From assembly GCA_023446155.1 (NCBI GenBank), contig JAEXIT010000020.1, positions 124,001 through 188,000 on the forward strand: a DNA stretch of 64,000 bases. Direction: 5' to 3'. The notes beneath the pieces were generated by a model that was not told the origin of the DNA, made no database searches, and saw nothing but the letters and a program-made list of their open reading frames with translations. A program made the translations under genes and the position numbers. Each line of letters starts with the position of its first letter. Position 1 is the stretch's first letter. This DNA comes from Bacteroidota bacterium. GTDB lineage: Bacteria > Bacteroidota > Bacteroidia > Flavobacteriales > Flavobacteriaceae. Below are positions 35,940 through 44,713 of this stretch, piece by piece.

Positions 35940-37517
35940 ATGAAAAACATATTAAAACCGATAGCCATACCGATATTACTACTCCTATTAGCCTTGTTCG
36001 GTTGTACCGACCGGTTTGAGGAAATCAATACCAATCCCAACAGACCGACCAAAGTAAGTACTCCGGGGTTATTCAATAGCGCCTCAAAAAGTATTGTCGG
36101 CAGAAGAACCCGCGGTTCATTCGGTTCGGCTAAAATGACATTACCGTGGATGCAATATTCCGCCCAGCTCAACTATACCGATGAAGATCGTTTTCAATAT
36201 AACGAAACATCAAACAGCAACCTGTTTAGCATTTATTATTTACAAGCGCAGAATTTTAAATCGATACTGGATCTCAATACTGATCCGGCCACAGCCGCCG
36301 AAATGTCGACCTATGGCAACACACAAAATCAGATTGCAGCAGCCCGAATCATGCTGGCGTATATCTTTCACAACCTCGCCGATATCTATGGAGACGTTCC
36401 TTACTACTCCTATGGAAATAACGATCCCGATTTTCAGGCATTAAACATCAACAATCCGACGCCTAAGTTTGCTTCACAACAGAAAATCTATACAGATATA
36501 CTAAAAGAATTAAAAGAAGCTGTCGAATCGATCGACTTAAATGATGTCATTTTTTACGAGAATCAGGATCTTCTGTTTGGAAGTGCCGAAAAATTAAAAC
36601 GCTTTGGCAACTCTTTACGATTGCGGATTGCCAATCGGGTTAAAAATGTTATCCCAATAGCCAATACTCACATACAGCAAGCCATAGCGTCCGGGGTTAT
36701 GCAATCTAACAACGACAGTGTGGGTGTGACCTTCGAAGCCAACACAATCAATCCGGCTCCTACGTATGAAGCTTTCTTCGTTGACAACCGAACCGATTAC
36801 ACCACATCAAAGACCTTTATTGATCTTTTAAAAGGCCAATCCGGATTATTCCATCCCGATCCGAGATTACAGAAAATCATTGTTCCGATAGGTACTACAA
36901 AAACAAATTCGCTACACAAAAACTATAATGAAACCGACGATTTAACACATTATCAAGGTATGCCGTACGGTATTCCATCTAAAGTAACCGCCAGCCAGAT
37001 TAACAATGTTTCTTTATTCAGTTACAACATTTTCAGACCCGATTATACCGAATATCTTATGGAATATGCCGAAGTGGCATTCCTAGTATCCGAAATAAAC
37101 GGATGGAATCAGGATTACTATGAAAAGGGTATTCGGGCCTCGATGGAAAAATGGAACGTCGCCCCGGAAAAAATAACGGCTTATATGGACGCGCTTCCAC
37201 CTGCCAATGCGAGAAATGTACTAACACAAAAATACATCGCTTTATTTATGCAACCGTATGAAAGCTGGTCCGAATGGAGACGAACCGGATATCCGGATAT
37301 TCTTATTAAGCCGGGAGGCACAGGAACTCTTGTGAATCCTGTCGACAATAGCCTTACTTATGTTTTTAAACCATTAATTCCTGATTTAACGGAGCTACCT
37401 TCTCGAATACCCTATCCGGTAAATCTTTTGGATCTCAATACGGAAGCGTATCATAAAGCCGTACAAAATATGGGAGGTGATCTTCTAAGCACAAAACTAA
37501 TCTGGGATACGAACTAA
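35940..37517 (+). CDS. SusD/RagB-type outer-membrane lipoprotein (copy 2)
   Basis: The 525-residue lipoprotein has a signal peptide with lipobox LALFGC, then TDRFEEINTNPNRPT, a pattern frequent in the SusD-like group that also reads as a SusD/RagB homologue (the NTNPN motif). Family features include DIYGDVPYYSYGN, KRFGNSLRLRIANRVKNV, YEAFFVDNRTDY, and a C-terminal LIWDTN. It is distant from copy 1 and more like the second SusD subfamily (often annotated SusD/RagB-like outer-membrane lipoprotein). It is translationally adjacent to its SusC. Confidence 0.9.
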   Translation: MKNILKPIAIPILLLLLALFGCTDRFEEINTNPNRPTKVSTPGLFNSASKSIVGRRTRGSFGSAKMTLPWMQYSAQLNYTDEDRFQYNETSNSNLFSIYYLQAQNFKSILDLNTDPATAAEMSTYGNTQNQIAAARIMLAYIFHNLADIYGDVPYYSYGNNDPDFQALNINNPTPKFASQQKIYTDILKELKEAVESIDLNDVIFYENQDLLFGSAEKLKRFGNSLRLRIANRVKNVIPIANTHIQQAIASGVMQSNNDSVGVTFEANTINPAPTYEAFFVDNRTDYTTSKTFIDLLKGQSGLFHPDPRLQKIIVPIGTTKTNSLHKNYNETDDLTHYQGMPYGIPSKVTASQINNVSLFSYNIFRPDYTEYLMEYAEVAFLVSEINGWNQDYYEKGIRASMEKWNVAPEKITAYMDALPPANARNVLTQKYIALFMQPYESWSEWRRTGYPDILIKPGGTGTLVNPVDNSLTYVFKPLIPDLTELPSRIPYPVNLLDLNTEAYHKAVQNMGGDLLSTKLIWDTN

Positions 37518-37540
37518 TCTACTCTTAACGCATTTCATTT

Positions 37541-37572
37541 AAAAACCATCACATATAATGTGATGGTTTTTT
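37541..37572 (+). terminator. Terminator of SusCD pair 2
   Basis: AAAAACCATCACA pairs with TGTGATGGTTTTTT around a 5-base loop. The stem is almost identical to the terminator of pair 1. Its 3' edge lies two bases before the rlmB -7 box. Confidence 0.88.
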
Positions 37573-37573
37573 C

Positions 37574-37581
37574 TATCTTTG
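37574..37581 (+). promoter_or_regulatory. rlmB promoter -7 element directly after a terminator
   Basis: TATCTTTG matches TAnnTTTG perfectly. The ATG at 37587 is five bases after it, which predicts a leaderless or nearly leaderless mRNA. No clear -33 element is visible because the spacer is the preceding hairpin. Confidence 0.55.
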
Positions 37582-37586
37582 CCGGT

Positions 37587-38321
37587 ATGGAAAAAGAACA
37601 TTTAATATTCGGCATCAGGGCTGTTATCGAAGCTATAAATGCAGGAAAAGAAATAGACAAGGTTTTCATTCAGAAAGAAGCACAGGGCGACCTCATGCAG
37701 GAACTAATGAAAACGCTCAAAAAAAACAGTATTAATTTTTCGTATGTTCCAATCGAAAAATTAAACCGACTGACTTCAAACAACCATCAGGGTGCTGTGG
37801 CAACTATTGCCCCGGTTTCCTTTTACAATCTTGAAACCTTAGTCGAAACGGTTATGGAAAGTGGTAAAAAACCGCTATTCCTGATCTTGGATCAGTTATC
37901 CGATGCCCGTAATTTTGGTGCGATTATCCGAACTGCCGAATGTGCCGGTGTAGACGGAATCATCATCCAGAAACAAGGTTCCGCTCCGGTTAATGGGGAT
38001 ACGGTAAAAACATCGGCCGGCGCAGTATTTAACGTCCCTATTTGTAAGGTAGACCATATTAAGGATGCCATTTTTTACCTTCAGGGATCAGGTGTTAAAA
38101 CCGTAGCCGCAACCGAAAAAACCGAGAACCTGATTTATGATATCGACTTTAATGAACCGGTAGCCATCATTATGGGAAGTGAAGACAAAGGGGTAAACCC
38201 GTCGGTACTGAAAATTGTGGATGAAAAAGCGAAATTACCTATGTTCGGAACCATCTCATCACTGAATGTTTCCGTTGCCTGTGGTGCCTTTTTATACGAG
38301 ACCGTTCGTCAGAGAAGCTAA
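37587..38321 (+). CDS. rlmB: 23S rRNA (guanosine-2'-O)-methyltransferase RlmB family
   Basis: The 244-residue SPOUT enzyme methylates the 2'-O of a guanosine in the 23S peptidyl-transferase loop. The N-terminal substrate-binding domain (MEKEHLIFGIRAVIEAIN) precedes the knotted catalytic domain: motif 1 LDQLSDARNFGAIIRTAECAG, motif 2 IIMGSEDKGVNPSVL and motif 3 ISSLNVSVACGAFLYETVRQ. The upstream in-frame Met codons lie inside the SusD terminator, so the start at 37587 is preferred. Confidence 0.93.
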   Translation: MEKEHLIFGIRAVIEAINAGKEIDKVFIQKEAQGDLMQELMKTLKKNSINFSYVPIEKLNRLTSNNHQGAVATIAPVSFYNLETLVETVMESGKKPLFLILDQLSDARNFGAIIRTAECAGVDGIIIQKQGSAPVNGDTVKTSAGAVFNVPICKVDHIKDAIFYLQGSGVKTVAATEKTENLIYDIDFNEPVAIIMGSEDKGVNPSVLKIVDEKAKLPMFGTISSLNVSVACGAFLYETVRQRS

Positions 38322-38335
38322 AAAATAAAGCCAAT

Positions 38336-38370
38336 AAAAAAAGGATTACGTAATACTTAATCCTTTTTTT
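38336..38370. terminator. Bidirectional terminator between rlmB and the rhomboid gene
   Basis: AAAAAAAGGATTA pairs with TAATCCTTTTTTT. The stem includes the stop codon of the rhomboid gene. Confidence 0.85.
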
Positions 38371-39163
38371 CTATAGCATTGTCAGATCCCGTATCCGACT
38401 TCGGCTTGTATACAATCCGGTAGTAGACCGGCATATCCGATTTAAAATACCCATCCGAAAATATATCCGGTTCGATTACCTCCAATTCTTCTTCTTTTGG
38501 CAGGTTTACAAAATTCCCATTTTCATCGAAGTGCTTCATAAACGGATCCTGCGACGGATCGAAATCGGGGCGCTCCCATTCGTAACGGATTGGCTTTTGG
38601 TATTCGGGTGTTTTCAGAAAAAACGACAACAAATATCCGGTTATAAATCCCGACAAGTGGCCTTCCCAGGAAATATTCTCTTCCGGGTTCGGAAATACAT
38701 ACCAGATCATTCCACCATAGAGCACAATAATCGTTAGCGACAAAGCCACCAATCGGTAGTACTTGGTTTGTATCCCTTTAAAAAAAATAAAACTCACCAA
38801 AACATAGATCAAACCACTGGCACCGATATGGTAACTTTCCCGGCCAATTAACCAGGTTCCAAAGCCAGAGAGCAAGATTCCCAATACGATTACCTCCAGT
38901 GTCTGGTTCCGATAGAAATACCGCATTGCAGCGATCAGCACCGCTATCGGAATCGAATTATTATAAAGGTGTTTGATATCGCCATGCAGGAACGGACTAA
39001 ACACAATTCCTTTTAATCCCGACAATGTTCGCGGATAAATTCCAAAATCGGAAAGGCTAATTTTAAACCTGACCTCCACCCAGAAAACCAGCCAGAGCGT
39101 CAATACAAAGTACAAAGGCCAGGCCAGTACCGAAGGTGAAAATTTAAAGTCTATTTCTTTCAT
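38357..39163 (-). CDS. Rhomboid-family intramembrane serine protease
   Basis: The 268-residue membrane protein has about six transmembrane segments (from about residues 12-30, 75-95, 92-108, 113-130, 135-155 and 165-185). The rhomboid catalytic dyad is present: Ser116 in GASGLIY and His169 in GHLSGFITGYLLS. The L1/TM2 motif HLYNNSIPI is also present. A 75-residue hydrophilic C-terminal tail rich in Asp, Glu and Pro lies in the cytoplasm. It cleaves transmembrane substrates, unknown here. Confidence 0.85.
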   Translation of the reverse strand: MKEIDFKFSPSVLAWPLYFVLTLWLVFWVEVRFKISLSDFGIYPRTLSGLKGIVFSPFLHGDIKHLYNNSIPIAVLIAAMRYFYRNQTLEVIVLGILLSGFGTWLIGRESYHIGASGLIYVLVSFIFFKGIQTKYYRLVALSLTIIVLYGGMIWYVFPNPEENISWEGHLSGFITGYLLSFFLKTPEYQKPIRYEWERPDFDPSQDPFMKHFDENGNFVNLPKEEELEVIEPDIFSDGYFKSDMPVYYRIVYKPKSDTGSDNAIEKKD

Positions 39164-39256
39164 GCCATTTATTTCTTCCGGCTACGCATCAAAAACATCA
39201 CCAAAAAGATTTTAATGCATTTTTGTCAGTTCTCTTTTTCAAAATCGTATTCATCC

Positions 39257-39287
39257 TTCGTTCAAAAGTTAGTTTTTTGTAATTTTA
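39257..39287 (+). promoter_or_regulatory. rarA promoter
   Basis: TTCG, 19 bases, then TAATTTTA (one mismatch to TAnnTTTG). The ATG is four bases after the box, so the mRNA would be nearly leaderless. Confidence 0.45.
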
Positions 39288-39291
39288 CCCC

Positions 39292-40569
39292 ATGGAAGCA
39301 CCATTGGCAGAACGCATACGTCCGCAACATTTATCCGATTATATTAGTCAGCTACACCTAGTTGGCGAACAGGGTTCCTTAACCCATCAAATTGCACGGG
39401 GTATTATCCCGTCCTTAATATTATGGGGACCACCGGGAACCGGAAAAACAACTTTGGCACAAATCATGGCACAGGAGAGCAAACGTCCGTTTTATGTTTT
39501 GAGCGCTATTAATTCCGGGGTAAAAGACGTACGGGAAGTAATCGACAAAGCCAAACAAAGTGGTGGTTTGTTTACCGCCAAAAACCCGATATTATTTATC
39601 GATGAGATCCACCGTTTTAGTAAATCGCAACAGGATTCTTTGCTGGCGGCTGTCGAAAAAGGTTGGGTAACCCTTATTGGGGCTACAACCGAAAATCCGA
39701 GTTTTGAAGTCATTCCCGCTTTATTGTCAAGATGTCAGGTTTACATTCTGAATGCTTTTTCCAAAGAAGATCTGGAAGCTTTATTACACCGGGCATTAGA
39801 AAAAGACACTATCTTAAAATCAAAAAATATCCGTTTGTTGGAAACCGAAGCCTTACTACGGCTTTCAGGGGGAGACGGGCGTAAACTACTCAACATTTTC
39901 GAATTGGTGATCAATGCATCCGAAGGCGACACCATTGAGATCACCAATGAAAAAGTCATGCAACTGGTTCAGAAAAACACCGTTTTGTATGATAAAACCG
40001 GAGAACAGCATTACGACATTGTTTCAGCCTTTATAAAATCCATCCGCGGTAGCGATCCTAACGGTGCCGTATACTGGCTGGCCCGAATGATTGAAGGTGG
40101 TGAAGATGTTAAATTTATTGCGCGTCGCATGTTGATTCTCGCGTCCGAAGATATTGGCAATGCCAATCCAACGGCTTTAATTATGGCCAACAACACCTTT
40201 CAGGCGGTCACGACAATTGGTTACCCGGAAAGCCGCATTATATTGAGCCAATGTGCTATTTACCTGGCGACATCTCCCAAAAGCAATGCGAGTTATATGG
40301 CTATAGGAAAAGCGCAGCAACTGGTTAAACAAACCGGCGATTTACCGGTTCCCTTACACTTGCGCAATGCGCCGACCAAGTTGATGAAAGAATTGGGATA
40401 TGGTGACGAATATAAGTATGCACACGATTATGCAAACAATTTCGTTGATCAGGAGTTTCTTCCGGACGAATTACAGCAAACCATATTTTACGATCCAGGG
40501 AATAATTCCCGGGAAAATGCAACCCGGGATTTTCTAAAAAACCGTTGGAAGGATAAATACAATTATTAG
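39292..40569 (+). CDS. rarA: Replication-associated recombination protein A (RarA/MgsA)
   Basis: The 425-residue AAA+ ATPase acts at stalled replication forks. Walker A GPPGTGKTTLAQ (46-54), Walker B LFIDEIHRFSKSQQD (D104, E105), sensor ATTENPSFEVIPALLSRCQVY and a C-terminal MgsA-type tetramerisation region (GGEDVKFIARRMLILASEDI, then LRNAPTKLMKELGYG) are all present and in order. Length is normal. Its stop codon overlaps the stop of the convergent gene at 40566. Confidence 0.95.
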   Translation: MEAPLAERIRPQHLSDYISQLHLVGEQGSLTHQIARGIIPSLILWGPPGTGKTTLAQIMAQESKRPFYVLSAINSGVKDVREVIDKAKQSGGLFTAKNPILFIDEIHRFSKSQQDSLLAAVEKGWVTLIGATTENPSFEVIPALLSRCQVYILNAFSKEDLEALLHRALEKDTILKSKNIRLLETEALLRLSGGDGRKLLNIFELVINASEGDTIEITNEKVMQLVQKNTVLYDKTGEQHYDIVSAFIKSIRGSDPNGAVYWLARMIEGGEDVKFIARRMLILASEDIGNANPTALIMANNTFQAVTTIGYPESRIILSQCAIYLATSPKSNASYMAIGKAQQLVKQTGDLPVPLHLRNAPTKLMKELGYGDEYKYAHDYANNFVDQEFLPDELQQTIFYDPGNNSRENATRDFLKNRWKDKYNY

Positions 40570-41297
40570 AACTTAATATCCAGTTTTTCGGATATCAGCT
40601 TTTCGTTCTGATAGTATTCGAATATCCATTCATTATTCTTTTTGATCAGCACACCCTGAACGCTATCGTTTTTAGCGGTATAAAGATCCGGATTACTGGT
40701 TTTAAATATTTTTAAGACAATTTTCGGGCTACTATCCACTAACTGATAACCGTTCGTTATTGGCTGTGCAAACAATTGTCCAGATATCACTGTCGCTACG
40801 GGATCCTTTTTTACGGCTTCCTGTACAACCAACGTCTCTTTTACAGGCGGTACTGCCCGGATTGGCACCGGATTGGCATTTTGCAATCCTTCCTCGATTG
40901 ATTTTCCTACAATTCGGAATGCCTGAATATACGCTTTATCGTACTCTTTTAATCGGCTGGTTCCTTCTTCCGAAATAAAAACGGTTTGGTTTTTACAATC
41001 CGTTAATTCTATTTTAATTTTGGTATTAAAAACTGTGTTATTCTCCACCATATTGGCGAACAATCCGTTACATCTGTTTTGAGCAAGGTCATCCGGCATA
41101 ACATCCGTATCATACAAAACCGTATACCCTTTCTTTTCGAAAACCATTTTGGTTAAGGCATTCAGGTTGTATTTATTGGCTTGCTTCAAAAAAGAAAACT
41201 TAGCCGGAACAACAACATATTTATAATCCGTTAATCGTTGCGAAAATGCCGTTGCCGAAAGCAACAGGATTGTTAGCATTACACCAGTCTTTTTCAT
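40566..41297 (-). CDS. Secreted protein of unknown function
   Basis: I do not recognise this family. The 243-residue protein has a signal peptide (MKKTGVMLTILLLSATAFSQ). The mature part begins LTDYKYVVVPAKFSFLKQAN and contains CNGLFANMVENNTVF, an alpha/beta-looking N-terminal half, and a C-terminal half ending IFEYYQNEKLISEKLDIKF. A Pro-rich link (PVPIRAVPPVKE) lies near 150. It is the last gene of the operon that starts with the ABC transporter at 44432 (gaps 8-16 bases), and it overlaps rarA by four bases at the stop codons. Confidence 0.55.
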   Translation of the reverse strand: MKKTGVMLTILLLSATAFSQRLTDYKYVVVPAKFSFLKQANKYNLNALTKMVFEKKGYTVLYDTDVMPDDLAQNRCNGLFANMVENNTVFNTKIKIELTDCKNQTVFISEEGTSRLKEYDKAYIQAFRIVGKSIEEGLQNANPVPIRAVPPVKETLVVQEAVKKDPVATVISGQLFAQPITNGYQLVDSSPKIVLKIFKTSNPDLYTAKNDSVQGVLIKKNNEWIFEYYQNEKLISEKLDIKF

Positions 41298-41313
41298 ATT
41301 GGTTTGGTTTTTT

Positions 41314-42003
41314 CTAAAGTATTTTTTTAAGTTCGAGCAAATGGCGCACCTGTGGTACTTTTAAAGTTTCGCCATAGTCCGACTCACTAAAAAAGATCGC
41401 ATCAAGTCCCACGTTTAAAGCACCTTCTATATCCGCTTCCATACTATCGCCAATCATAACGCTTTTTGCTTTATCTGTTTGGGCAAGATCCAGAGCATAT
41501 TCGAATATCTTCGGATTGGGTTTTTTAACACCTGCTTTTTCCGAATTGGTTATCGTAATAAAATAATGGTCGATATTCGCATTTCGGAGTTTTCCTTCCT
41601 GAACCTCGTGAAATCCGTTGGTAATAATATGCAGCTTATATTTCGGTTTTAAATAATCCAGAATTTCGACAGCACCTTCGAAAAGATGGTTAAACTTTGG
41701 CAGGTAGTTAATATACTCCTGTGCCAAAAGATTAATTTTCGCGTCATCGATTGGATATTGCAATAAATCAAAAGCCTCTCTAAAACGGGAATACCGCAAT
41801 TCCTGTTGTGTGATTTTTTCCTCCTGGTACAGCTTCCAGTATTTAAAATTAATCGGAATGTAGTATTCCAGAAAGGTTTCCATCGAAATGGGCATTGCAT
41901 GCTTTTCGAAGATGGCTTCGAAAGCCAGTGCCGAGTTTTTCTCAAAATCCCAAAGAGTATGATCCAGATCGAAAAAAATATCGGTTTTATTGGTAAACTT
42001 CAT
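41314..42003 (-). CDS. yjjG: YjjG-family HAD nucleotidase
   Basis: The 229-residue haloacid-dehalogenase-fold phosphatase removes phosphate from nucleoside monophosphates, probably non-canonical pyrimidine nucleotides. Motif I is DIFFDLDHTLWDFEKN (D12, D14). The helical cap contains FLEYYIPINFKYWKLYQEEK. Motif II is HIITNGFHEVQ, motif III includes KKPNPKIFEYAL, and motif IV is VMIGDSMEADIEGALNVG. It lies in the ABC operon, 8 bases after the gene at 42012; a functional link is not obvious and may be incidental. Confidence 0.88.
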   Translation of the reverse strand: MKFTNKTDIFFDLDHTLWDFEKNSALAFEAIFEKHAMPISMETFLEYYIPINFKYWKLYQEEKITQQELRYSRFREAFDLLQYPIDDAKINLLAQEYINYLPKFNHLFEGAVEILDYLKPKYKLHIITNGFHEVQEGKLRNANIDHYFITITNSEKAGVKKPNPKIFEYALDLAQTDKAKSVMIGDSMEADIEGALNVGLDAIFFSESDYGETLKVPQVRHLLELKKIL

Positions 42004-42011
42004 AGTGTATT

Positions 42012-42557
42012 TTATTTGGCTCCTTTAACGATAACCGCATCATCTACGTGGTACACCCAGTCTTCCACGTCGGTATCGTTATAACGGAAATTCCCTTCCA
42101 GTGTCACATACTGGTCGGTTTTTAATTTTGGAGTTTCTCCTTTAAACTTAATTCCCATGATGGTTTCCGGTCCGGATTTACCACAAAAGAAACAGGAAGC
42201 AAACACATTTTTACTCAACGCATAGGATTTGTTATCTATCGGAATAATAAATCCGCTCATCACAATGCGCTTTTTATTGGTCAGTTTCAATTTCGCATTT
42301 ACCTGGGGAAACATCACTTCTCCGTATGTTTTATGTTGTTTTTTTACATATTTGATATCGCCCAGCAATTTCCAGGTCAGCGTATCCGAACTTGCCAATA
42401 CCACCGTATTTTGGTTGCTCGTAAAACCAACGAAACCGGCTTTATCCATTTTTGTATCCGCAGGTGTATTGTTTTGTGCTTTTCCCGGAGTGTAGCAGTA
42501 TTCCAGAACTAAAAGCAGTGCCGTAAGAGCTATGACTACTATTGATTTTTTACGCAT
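42012..42557 (-). CDS. Secreted DUF3299-like protein in ABC-transporter operon
   Basis: The 181-residue protein has a membrane-anchor-like N-terminus (MRKKSIVVIALTALLLVLEYC) and a soluble beta-rich domain. The stretch VMSGFIIPIDNKSYALSK followed by FASCFFCGKSGPETIMGI (C122, C125) looks like the core of DUF3299 proteins (GyxxPl...CxxC), in which the cysteines may bind metal. The start overlaps the end of the permease gene by 8 bases, so expression is coupled. In Pseudomonas, a similar ABC ATPase-permease-DUF3299 set belongs, as I recall, to a zinc-regulated operon (PA4063-PA4066); this should be checked. Confidence 0.65.
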   Translation of the reverse strand: MRKKSIVVIALTALLLVLEYCYTPGKAQNNTPADTKMDKAGFVGFTSNQNTVVLASSDTLTWKLLGDIKYVKKQHKTYGEVMFPQVNAKLKLTNKKRIVMSGFIIPIDNKSYALSKNVFASCFFCGKSGPETIMGIKFKGETPKLKTDQYVTLEGNFRYNDTDVEDWVYHVDDAVIVKGAK

Positions 42558-43806
42558 TGGCCAAAGTTTTTGAGATATTAAGTTTATACGCCTTAACAGC
42601 CGGAATAACAGCCGCTAAAACACCGACAAATATAGTCAGTAAAAATAAGAATCCTTCTTTTTCCCAGACAAACTCAAAAGGATTAAATGCCATTTTGAAT
42701 TCTTCCTCTGCGGAACCGGAAATAAACATCAGTGCAATTCTTCCAACTATCGTGCCGAACAGGTAGCCCAACACGCATAAGATCAAACTCTCAATAACGA
42801 CCAGGTAAAGCAATTGAAAACGAGTTGCTCCGTTTACCCGTAATAAAGCGAATTCATATTTTCGTTCTTTCAGGGTATTGTATAAGGCAATAAAAATACT
42901 GATTCCGGAGATCAACATGATTCCATAGGCCAGATATTGTAAAGCCTGCAGTCCGACACCAAACAACGTAAACAGTCGGTTGATTTCGATAGCTGGAGAA
43001 GCCGCCTGCATTTTGGTATTTTGCGGAATCATCCGTGGCCAGGTTACAATTCCCATTTTATTTCGGAATTTTAATAAAACGGCCGTGATCTCTTTTCCTT
43101 CCTCACGAATCACCACTTCATCGTGATGATGATCGTGGTCATGATCATGTCCTTCGTGATCGTGATCGTGCACTTCGGCTTTGGCATGTTCGTGCGAATC
43201 GTGCATCGCCCAAACACTTTGTATATTGGAAAGAATCAGGTTATCGATTACTTTTCCGGTTTCCGACAATACCCCAACGATATGATACGCATGTTCTTCA
43301 TGCACCTCACCTTCTTCGGCATCGCCATGGGAACCAAAAAATTTATCTCCGGTTTTCAGGTTTAGTTTTTTAGCGACTTCACTTCCCACAACAACTTCAA
43401 AATCCTTTTCAAAGGCTTTGCCCGACACTACTTTCGCTTCATACTTTTCGATATAATCGGTCGTCGTTCCAACAATTTTAAAACCGTGATAATTGTCTCC
43501 GAAAGCCAACGGAATAGCAGTTTTTACAAAAGGATTCAACATCCATTTCTTTGCTTCCTGATAATCGATATTACCGGTAGGCGCATCCACCTGATATACG
43601 GAAGACAAAATAAGTTGCAACGGACTTCCCTGCGCTCCTAAAACCAAATCGATTCCATCAGCATTACTGGAAAATTTTTCCTCAAACTGCTTTTGCAACA
43701 GGATTAACACGGTGATAATCGCCACACTGGCTGTCAACAAAATAATACTCAGCGTAGTATTGAGTGGTTTAAACCAGGTATTTTTCCAGGCTAACTTTGT
43801 AATCAT
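42550..43806 (-). CDS. MacB/FtsX-type ABC transporter permease with histidine-rich loop
   Basis: The 418-residue inner-membrane protein has TM1 near residues 18-38, a large periplasmic domain (about 40-285) and three C-terminal TMs (about 290-315, 335-360 and 385-410) ending in PAVKAYKLNISKTL. This is the MacB/LolC layout. The periplasmic domain carries an unusual insert, residues 202-228, of alternating His, Asp and Glu with eleven histidines in 27 residues, which suggests metal (zinc) binding. The start overlaps the ATPase stop (ATGA), and the stop overlaps the next gene. Confidence 0.82.
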   Translation of the reverse strand: MITKLAWKNTWFKPLNTTLSIILLTASVAIITVLILLQKQFEEKFSSNADGIDLVLGAQGSPLQLILSSVYQVDAPTGNIDYQEAKKWMLNPFVKTAIPLAFGDNYHGFKIVGTTTDYIEKYEAKVVSGKAFEKDFEVVVGSEVAKKLNLKTGDKFFGSHGDAEEGEVHEEHAYHIVGVLSETGKVIDNLILSNIQSVWAMHDSHEHAKAEVHDHDHEGHDHDHDHHHDEVVIREEGKEITAVLLKFRNKMGIVTWPRMIPQNTKMQAASPAIEINRLFTLFGVGLQALQYLAYGIMLISGISIFIALYNTLKERKYEFALLRVNGATRFQLLYLVVIESLILCVLGYLFGTIVGRIALMFISGSAEEEFKMAFNPFEFVWEKEGFLFLLTIFVGVLAAVIPAVKAYKLNISKTLANA

Positions 43807-44432
43807 GACAATGTAATTTGATTGGTAAAACGTTGCTTTAATCGGGAATCATGTGTCACGATTACCAATGCCGAGCGGTACTCTTTGGCCAGATTATCCA
43901 GTAAATCGGCAACTTTAAATGCATTCTCATCGTCAAGACTCGAAGTCGGCTCATCTGCCAAAAGCACTTTCGGTTCGTTGATCAATGCTCTGGCTATTGA
44001 AACCCGTTGCTGCTGCCCAATACTGAGTTGTGAAGGTAATTTATGAATATGATTTTCGAGGTCGAGATGTTGCAATAACAATTTAGCCTTTTCGGTACGT
44101 TTTTTTCCGGAGGCTAGCCAGGAGGCTAATTCCACATTTTCCAATACGGATAATGACGCGATAAAATGAGATTGTTGCAAAACCAATCCGATATGTTCCC
44201 CTCTGAAATGGTCCAGCTTTTTTTCGGATAGTATTCCGATATCGGTATTATTCACAAGGATTTCACCAGCCTGTGGGCGTAAAAGTCCTCCCAAAAGGTG
44301 TAGTAATGTCGTTTTTCCTTTTCCCGATCCACCGGTTATCAGAATGGTATCCCCATCGGAGCAACTAATATCGGGAAATGCAAAAGAAGTTCCTTTCCCG
44401 TAGGAGAACGTAATATTTTTTGTAGCAATCAT
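43803..44432 (-). CDS. ABC transporter ATP-binding protein (LolD/MacB-like)
   Basis: The 209-residue ATPase has Walker A LITGGSGKGKTTLLHLLGG, signature LSIGQQQRVSIARAL, Walker B KVLLADEPTSSLDDE and the H-loop VIVTHD. The ABC ATPase drives conformational change of the paired permease, extruding or transferring a periplasmic or outer-leaflet substrate. An upstream in-frame TTG would add two residues; the ATG at 44432 is chosen. It is the first gene of the five-gene operon. Confidence 0.88.
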   Translation of the reverse strand: MIATKNITFSYGKGTSFAFPDISCSDGDTILITGGSGKGKTTLLHLLGGLLRPQAGEILVNNTDIGILSEKKLDHFRGEHIGLVLQQSHFIASLSVLENVELASWLASGKKRTEKAKLLLQHLDLENHIHKLPSQLSIGQQQRVSIARALINEPKVLLADEPTSSLDDENAFKVADLLDNLAKEYRSALVIVTHDSRLKQRFTNQITLS

Positions 44433-44481
44433 TATCAAATACTTTTAATATCTGCAATATAATGGCCTTTTTAAAAGAAAA

Positions 44482-44505
44482 AAATAGCTCTTTCGGGAGC
44501 TATTT
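44482..44505 (-). promoter_or_regulatory. Hairpin with T run in the ABC operon leader
   Basis: On the minus strand AAATAGCTC and GAGCTATTT pair around a 6-base loop and are followed by a T run. It lies between the possible promoter at 44519 and the ABC start, so it could be an attenuator or a terminator of an unseen upstream transcript. Confidence 0.5.
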
Positions 44506-44518
44506 ATACTAAGCCAAT

Positions 44519-44526
44519 CAAAAATA
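44519..44526 (-). promoter_or_regulatory. Possible promoter -7 of the ABC operon
   Basis: The minus strand reads TATTTTTG, a perfect TAnnTTTG match, without a clear -33 element. The leader would be about 75 nt and includes the hairpin at 44482. Confidence 0.4.
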
Positions 44527-44638
44527 ACAAAAAATTAGTTTCGGTTGTTTTTATTATGAATTTTATAACTAAAAAGCCCGTACTTCTCTCAAGATTTATA
44601 GAATCTTCCGATCTGAAAAGCGCCATCCTCGCACTAAA

Positions 44639-44667
44639 TTGGTATCGCTTGATTTTTTGTAATTTTG
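44639..44667 (+). promoter_or_regulatory. Promoter of the Fur-family regulator gene
   Basis: TTG, 18 bases, then TAATTTTG (perfect -7). The leader is about 45 nt. A repeated CAAAGC (44671-44676 and 44681-44686) in the early leader could be part of an operator, but no clear Fur/Zur box was recognised. Confidence 0.6.
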
Positions 44668-44713
44668 TTGCAAAGCTTTACAAAGCAATCGTACAACCTG
44701 TTCATTTTAAAAG

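Noticed and set aside
44506..44713. Possible small RNA gene on the minus strand before the ABC operon
   Set aside because: The hairpin and T run could end such an RNA, but the only good -7 box is just upstream of the hairpin, which makes a leader of the ABC operon simpler.
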